From the NCBI GenBank assembly GCA_001544595.2, contig FCOH02000020.1, forward strand, positions 41,500-105,499: a stretch of 64,000 bases of DNA, written 5' to 3'. The notes under the pieces are model-generated. The model was not told the DNA's origin. It ran no database searches and saw only the letters and a program-made list of their open reading frames with translations. Within the stretch, counting starts at the first letter, position 1, and every line of letters starts with the position of its first letter. The position numbers and the translations under genes were made by a program. This document shows positions 60,130 through 64,000 of this stretch, piece after piece. Source of the stretch: Caballeronia peredens (GTDB taxonomy: Bacteria; Pseudomonadota; Gammaproteobacteria; Burkholderiales; Burkholderiaceae).

Positions 60130-61914
60130 TCAATGTGAGTGGCGCGGATTGCCGCGCTCTTCGATCACCTTCAGATACAGCGTGGCGGGCTCGAGACATC
60201 CGCCCGTCGACAACTGTCCCACCGTCTGCCGATAGAGTTCCTGCCACGGCGTCTGCGCGACGGGCGTGGCGAACGCGGACTGCGAGCGGCGGCTTTCGAG
60301 TTCGGCTTCGTCGAGCAGCACGTTCACGGTGCGCGCGTTCAGATCGACGCGAATCCTGTCGTTGGTGCGCAGCAGCGCGAGACCGCCGCCGACCGCCGCT
60401 TCCGGCGACATGTTGAGGATCGACGGACTCGCGGACGTGCCGCTCTGCCTGCCGTCGCCCATGCACGGCAAGGAATCGATGCCGCGCTTGATCAGCTCGG
60501 CGGGCGGCGCCATGTTCACGACTTCCGCGCTGCCCGGGTAACCCACGGTACCGCAACCGCGAATCACGAGAATGCAGCGCTCGTCGATCTCGAGCCCGGG
60601 ATCGTTGATGCGCGCATGGTAGTCCTCGGGACCATCGAACACGACGGCGCGTGCTTCGAAAGTATTCTCCGCGCCGGGCTCGCTCAGATAGGTCTTCGTG
60701 AACGCATCGCCGACGACCGACATCTTCATGATCGCGCTGTCGAAGAAATTGCCCGACAGCACCATGAAGCCCGCGCCGTGCTTCAGCGGATCGTCCGCCG
60801 TGCGGATGACTTCGTTGTCGGCGGCGGGCGCCTCGCTCGCGATCTCGCCGATCTTGCGGCCCGATACGGTCAGGCAATCGCGCCGCAACAGACCGGCCGC
60901 GTCGAGCTGGCGCAGCACCGCCGGCACTCCGCCCGAACGATGGAAACTCTCGCCGAGATACTCGCCCGCGGGCATGCAGTTCACAATGAGCGGCACTTGT
61001 TCGCCGTGACGCTGCCAGTCTTCGAGACTCAATTCGATGCCCATGTGCCGCGCAATCGCGATCAGATGCGGCGGGCAGTTGGTCGATGCGCCCAGCGCGG
61101 ACGCAACCACGATCGCGTTGATGAACGCGTCGCGAGTCATGATCTTCGACGGCTTCAGATCCTCGCGCACCATGTCGACGATGCGCTTGCCCGTCGCATA
61201 GGCCATCTGCCCGCGCTCGCGATACGCGGCGGGAATGCTGGCGCACGTCGGCAACGACATGCCGAGCGCTTCGGCGAGGCTGTTCATCGAGAGCGCGGTG
61301 CCCATCGTGTTGCAATGGCCGATCGACGGCGACGATGCCGTCGTGAGGCGCATGAAGCCTTCGTAATCAATCTCGCCCGCCGCGAGCAGATTGCGCGCAT
61401 GCCAGATGACCGTGCCCGAGCCGACGCGCTTGCCTTCGTACCAGCCGTCGAGCATCGGGCCGCCCGACAGCACGATCGCGGGCATGTCGACGGTCGCCGC
61501 CGCCATCAGGCAAGCGGGCGTGGTCTTGTCGCAGCCGGTCGTGAGCACGACGCCATCGAGCGGAAAACCGTGCAGAATCTCGACGAGGCCAAGATATGCG
61601 AGGTTACGGTCGAGCGCGGCGGTCGGACGGCGGCTCTGTTCCGCGAGCGGATGCACGGGGAATTCCATCGGAATGCCGCCGGCATCGCGAATGCCCGCCT
61701 TCGTGCGCGCGGCAAGCTCGATGTGATGACGATTGCATGGCGCAAGGTCGCTTCCTGTCTGCGCAATGCCGATGATCGGCCGGCCGGACTGGAGTTCCTC
61801 GCGTGTCAGGCCGTAATTCATGAAGCGTTCGACATAGAGCGCTGTCATGTCGGCGTGCGAGGGATCGTCGAACCATTCCTGACTGCGCAGGCGCTTGGGA
61901 TTCTGTTGGGGCAT
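60130..61914 (-). CDS. xylD: D-xylonate dehydratase (IlvD/Edd family), XylD-like
   Basis: Fe-S dehydratase of 594 residues, the same size as Caulobacter XylD, converting D-xylonate to 2-keto-3-deoxy-xylonate. Shared stretches include SQEWFDDPSHADMTALYVER, FMNYGLT, GSDLAPCNRHH, AGGIPMEFPVHP, TTGCDKTTPACLMAA, GHCNTMGT and GDGRQSGTSASPSILN. GGAGA precedes the ATG at 61914. It is the first gene of the operon; a palindromic operator lies 72-87 bp upstream. L-arabinonate is an alternative substrate. Confidence 0.87.
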   Translation of the reverse strand: MPQQNPKRLRSQEWFDDPSHADMTALYVERFMNYGLTREELQSGRPIIGIAQTGSDLAPCNRHHIELAARTKAGIRDAGGIPMEFPVHPLAEQSRRPTAALDRNLAYLGLVEILHGFPLDGVVLTTGCDKTTPACLMAAATVDMPAIVLSGGPMLDGWYEGKRVGSGTVIWHARNLLAAGEIDYEGFMRLTTASSPSIGHCNTMGTALSMNSLAEALGMSLPTCASIPAAYRERGQMAYATGKRIVDMVREDLKPSKIMTRDAFINAIVVASALGASTNCPPHLIAIARHMGIELSLEDWQRHGEQVPLIVNCMPAGEYLGESFHRSGGVPAVLRQLDAAGLLRRDCLTVSGRKIGEIASEAPAADNEVIRTADDPLKHGAGFMVLSGNFFDSAIMKMSVVGDAFTKTYLSEPGAENTFEARAVVFDGPEDYHARINDPGLEIDERCILVIRGCGTVGYPGSAEVVNMAPPAELIKRGIDSLPCMGDGRQSGTSASPSILNMSPEAAVGGGLALLRTNDRIRVDLNARTVNVLLDEAELESRRSQSAFATPVAQTPWQELYRQTVGQLSTGGCLEPATLYLKVIEERGNPRHSH

Positions 61915-61985
61915 GACATGTATCTCCGTGATGCGCAGTCGTTCGGCATGATCGCCGACGCCGCTCGTCTAATGTTTGCGTTGTT

Positions 61986-62001
61986 ACGTTACCGGTAACA
62001 T
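61986..62001. promoter_or_regulatory. GntR/LacI-type operator palindrome upstream of xylD
   Basis: GTTACCGGTAAC at 61988-61999 is a perfect 12-bp palindrome inside ACGTTACCGGTAACAT, close to the GntR operator of E. coli. It lies between the LacI-type regulator gene and xylD and is the likely binding site of that regulator. Confidence 0.75.
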
Positions 62002-62040
62002 TTCGGGTAATCTTAGCACGCGATTTCGACTTGCTTCAGC

Positions 62041-63081
62041 TCAGGCGCTCTCGCGCGGGAACACGGAATACCTCACGCGAACCCGCTTGCCCGGACGTGG
62101 GGCGACGCCCTGTTCGCGTTCTTCGAGTGCCGCGAGCAAAATCTCGCCCGTGCGCAGGCCGATGCCGTATGCATCGATGGAAACGGTCGTTATCGACGGC
62201 CTGCAGCATGCCGCGACCTCGAAATTCCCGAAGCCCGCAACCGCGATATCGTCCGGCACCGAGAGGCCGCGCCGGTGACACTCCATTATCGCGCCGAACG
62301 CGGACATGTCGCTCACGCACATCACGGCTTGCGTGTCGGGCCATGTTTCGAGCAGCGCGGACAGGGCCGGGCCGCCATGACTCATCGTGATTGGAGAATC
62401 GCCCAGACGAATGATGCGGTCGTCGTCGAATCCCAGCGCTTTCATCTGTGCGCGGAATCCTTTCAGGCGATCGAGCCCGCGACGATCCAGTTCGCTCGCC
62501 CCGCCCAGAAATCCGATGCGTTCGTAGCCGCGGTCCGCCAGATAGCGCACCATCGCGCGCGCAGCGCTGACGTTGGAGAAGCCGACGGCGGCATCGATCG
62601 GATCGGACGGCGCGTCCCACATCTCGACCACGGGCACGCCCGAGCGGCGCAGAAGCGTGCGCGTGGCTTCCGTGTGACGCGATCCCGTCAGTGCGATGCA
62701 GCGCGGCTGATGACGCAGCATCGAGCGCACGAGCCGCTCCTCGCGATCGAGGTGATAGTCCGTATCGCCGATCAGCAATTGCAGGCCATGCGGCTCCAGT
62801 GAGGCGGAGAGTCCGCGTACGGTGTCGGAGAAGTTCGAACTGGCGAGCGAAGGCACGAGCACCGCCACGAATTCAGATCGTCCCGACGACAAGGCGCCGG
62901 CGGCGGCATCGGCGACATAGCCGAGTTCGTCGATCGCTTTCTGCACGCGCTCGCGCGTCGCCAGCGCGACGCTGTGGCCGGCGAGCACGCGCGATACGGT
63001 CATCTTGGAGACGCCCGCGAGACGCGCGACGTCGGACATGCGGGGCGGGCCGCTCGTTGGATCGAAAGTGGATGCGGCCAT
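62041..63081 (-). CDS. LacI/GntR-family transcriptional regulator
   Basis: Sugar-responsive repressor of 346 residues. The N-terminal helix-turn-helix reads MSDVARLAGVSKMTVSRVLA and is followed by the hinge helix (ADAAAGALSSGRS). The rest is a periplasmic-binding-like sugar domain (AVLVPSLASSNFSDTVRGLS; VPDDIAVAGFGNFEVA). It resembles the gluconate repressor GntR. It stands directly upstream of the xylose operon on the same strand, so it likely represses it through the 61986 palindrome and is released by a sugar acid. Confidence 0.92.
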   Translation of the reverse strand: MAASTFDPTSGPPRMSDVARLAGVSKMTVSRVLAGHSVALATRERVQKAIDELGYVADAAAGALSSGRSEFVAVLVPSLASSNFSDTVRGLSASLEPHGLQLLIGDTDYHLDREERLVRSMLRHQPRCIALTGSRHTEATRTLLRRSGVPVVEMWDAPSDPIDAAVGFSNVSAARAMVRYLADRGYERIGFLGGASELDRRGLDRLKGFRAQMKALGFDDDRIIRLGDSPITMSHGGPALSALLETWPDTQAVMCVSDMSAFGAIMECHRRGLSVPDDIAVAGFGNFEVAACCRPSITTVSIDAYGIGLRTGEILLAALEEREQGVAPRPGKRVRVRYSVFPRESA

Positions 63082-63116
63082 GCGTCGATGTTGAAGTGGA
63101 GTCGGTGAAGCGTCCG

Positions 63117-63761
63117 TCAGTCGACCCGCACCCAGCCATCTTGGCGCTGCTCCAGCGTGACGTGGAGTTTCGCCTCGCCGGCTTCGCGGTCGGATGCGGT
63201 CACCTCGGAGAACGCGCGCTTGATGTCGCGGTCATCGACCCACGGCGCCACATTTTCGAGCTTGTACGTGTAGGTGACGTCGGAGCGATGCGCGGAAGGA
63301 TCAGGCTCCGTCCAGTTGACCACCTTGTCGAGCTTCACATGCGCGTAGCAGATCATCCAGACCCGTGGGTCGTTCGTGGCGTTCGGATCGCCTGCAGGGC
63401 GCGACGTCTCGACCGCGTATTTCTGACCTTCGCCTGTCAGGCTATACGCGACGCCGTTCTGCCTGGCGCTCGCGTTCGCAGGTGTGGTGGCCGCCCGCGC
63501 AATGAGTCCGGCCTTTTCCAGCGCGGCCAGTTGTTCGCGCAAAGCGGCGGCGGAATATTCGTTGAGATCCCGGTTGCTATACGCCGATGGGAAAGCGTAC
63601 GGCCCACGCCCACTGCGATTCAGGCACAGCAGGCCGCGGTTCGTTTTCATGTCGGCAGAAATGGCGTCGCCCAGGCTGGACTCGCTTGCATCGTTCTTCT
63701 TTCCGCACGCGGCGACAAGCAACGCGACGCTGACAGCGGCAATCAAGAGGCTCGTTCTCAT
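63117..63761 (-). CDS. Predicted lipoprotein, unknown function
   Basis: Envelope lipoprotein of 214 residues with the signal MRTSLLIAAVSVALLVAAC and lipidation at that Cys. CGGAGC precedes the ATG at 63761. The mature part has an N-terminal helical, winged-helix-like segment (LREQLAALEKAGLIARA) and a C-terminal beta region (VTYTYKLENVAPWVDD; AKLHVTLEQRQDGWVRVD). I do not recognise a named family. It lies between the sugar regulator and the rRNA operon. Confidence 0.75.
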   Translation of the reverse strand: MRTSLLIAAVSVALLVAACGKKNDASESSLGDAISADMKTNRGLLCLNRSGRGPYAFPSAYSNRDLNEYSAAALREQLAALEKAGLIARAATTPANASARQNGVAYSLTGEGQKYAVETSRPAGDPNATNDPRVWMICYAHVKLDKVVNWTEPDPSAHRSDVTYTYKLENVAPWVDDRDIKRAFSEVTASDREAGEAKLHVTLEQRQDGWVRVD

Positions 63762-63889
63762 ATGCGCTCCGGGAAGGGCCGGCATGATGGGTACAACCTT
63801 TCGTTGCCATTCTACCGACAGAAAGGCCGTATTCGGAGAGCGATGGTGTCGGAACGAACGCTTTCCGGAAAAGCGCTGGCAGAAACGCA

Positions 63890-63918
63890 AAAACCCCACC
63901 TTTGTGGGGTGGGGTTTT
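63890..63918 (-). terminator. Terminator of the rRNA operon
   Basis: AAAACCCCACC and GGTGGGGTTTT form an 11-bp perfect stem around a 7-nt loop, followed by TTTTT-rich sequence on the minus strand. It lies 19 bp after the 5S rRNA end. Confidence 0.93.
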
Positions 63919-63936
63919 GGCGTTGAGGCATGAGGA

Positions 63937-64000
63937 GCCTGACGATTACCTACTTTCACACGGGAGATCCGCACTATCATCGGCGTGGAGTCGTTTCACG
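63937..64000 (-). rRNA. rrf: 5S rRNA, 3' part, cut by window edge
   Basis: About 64 nt of the 3' end of 5S rRNA, read leftward. Conserved parts are GTGAAACGACTCCACGCCGA, GATAGTGCGGATCTCCCG and GTGAAAGTAGG, ending in GTCAGGC. The 5' end and the rest of the rRNA operon lie outside the window. Confidence 0.95.

Noticed and set aside
1..64000. CRISPR array, intact prophage or replication origin
   Set aside because: No regularly spaced repeats, no phage structural genes, and no dnaA, parAB or origin-like repeat cluster were seen.

Overview
The window looks like a chromosomal segment of a high-GC beta-proteobacterium of the Burkholderiaceae, most like Paraburkholderia or Caballeronia. The signs are a Burkholderia-type trimeric porin, an HU protein with an Ala/Lys-rich tail, a complete Wsp chemosensory operon, strong GC third-position bias, and a 5S rRNA end of the Burkholderia type. 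This placement is by recognition of gene families; no search was run. Genes are densely packed except in one low-GC island.

Region by region. 1-2.4 kb: amide use, with an AmiS/UreI channel, a formamidase cut by the window edge, and a LuxR-type regulator, all on the minus strand. 2.6-6.7 kb: an NCS1-permease/histidine-kinase fusion and its response regulator. 6.7-11 kb: ilvD, nadE, a DUF3597 protein and an SDR. 11.07-16.2 kb: a decayed genomic island at the selenocysteine tRNA gene (selC). It holds partial tRNA-Sec copies at 11.07 and 12.53 kb, an intact tRNA at 16.1 kb, an integrase remnant, an IS3-family scar, an acyltransferase and two unknown genes. 16.3-28.8 kb: the selenium/formate block. 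It has two VTT (DedA) membrane proteins, then selB, selA and fdhE in one overlapping minus-strand operon, a mazEF toxin-antitoxin pair, and the three-subunit formate dehydrogenase. The alpha subunit of that enzyme is read through an in-frame TGA (selenocysteine) followed by a SECIS-like hairpin. With selC, the window therefore carries the Sec tRNA, SelA, SelB, the maturation factor and a Sec-containing client; selD is not seen.

29-41.4 kb: a YihY/BrkB membrane protein, a porin, a GDPD-like protein that has lost its catalytic residues, the Anbu / transglutaminase-like / alpha-E / ATP-grasp operon, an exonuclease-GIY-YIG fusion, an SDR with a divergent LysR regulator, and the tailed HU protein. 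41.4-48.7 kb: an EEP-family phosphatase/nuclease coupled to a phospholipase D-VTT fusion, a ClC antiporter, an aldo/keto reductase, a LysE-family exporter and two very small proteins. 48.8-57.4 kb: the wspABCDEFR operon, which controls c-di-GMP synthesis by WspR; its genes mostly overlap by 4 bp. 57.5-63.8 kb: an MBL-fold lipoprotein, a small unknown protein, a xylose oxidation operon (xylB, xylD) with a GntR-like palindromic operator and a LacI-type regulator, and a lipoprotein. 63.9-64 kb: the terminator and 3' end of an rRNA operon on the minus strand.

The most unusual points are the layered selC island, the permease-kinase fusion with its Cys cluster and degenerate EAL partner, the ATP-grasp operon whose transglutaminase-like protein lacks its catalytic Cys, and a WspR that lacks the Arg of the product-inhibition site.
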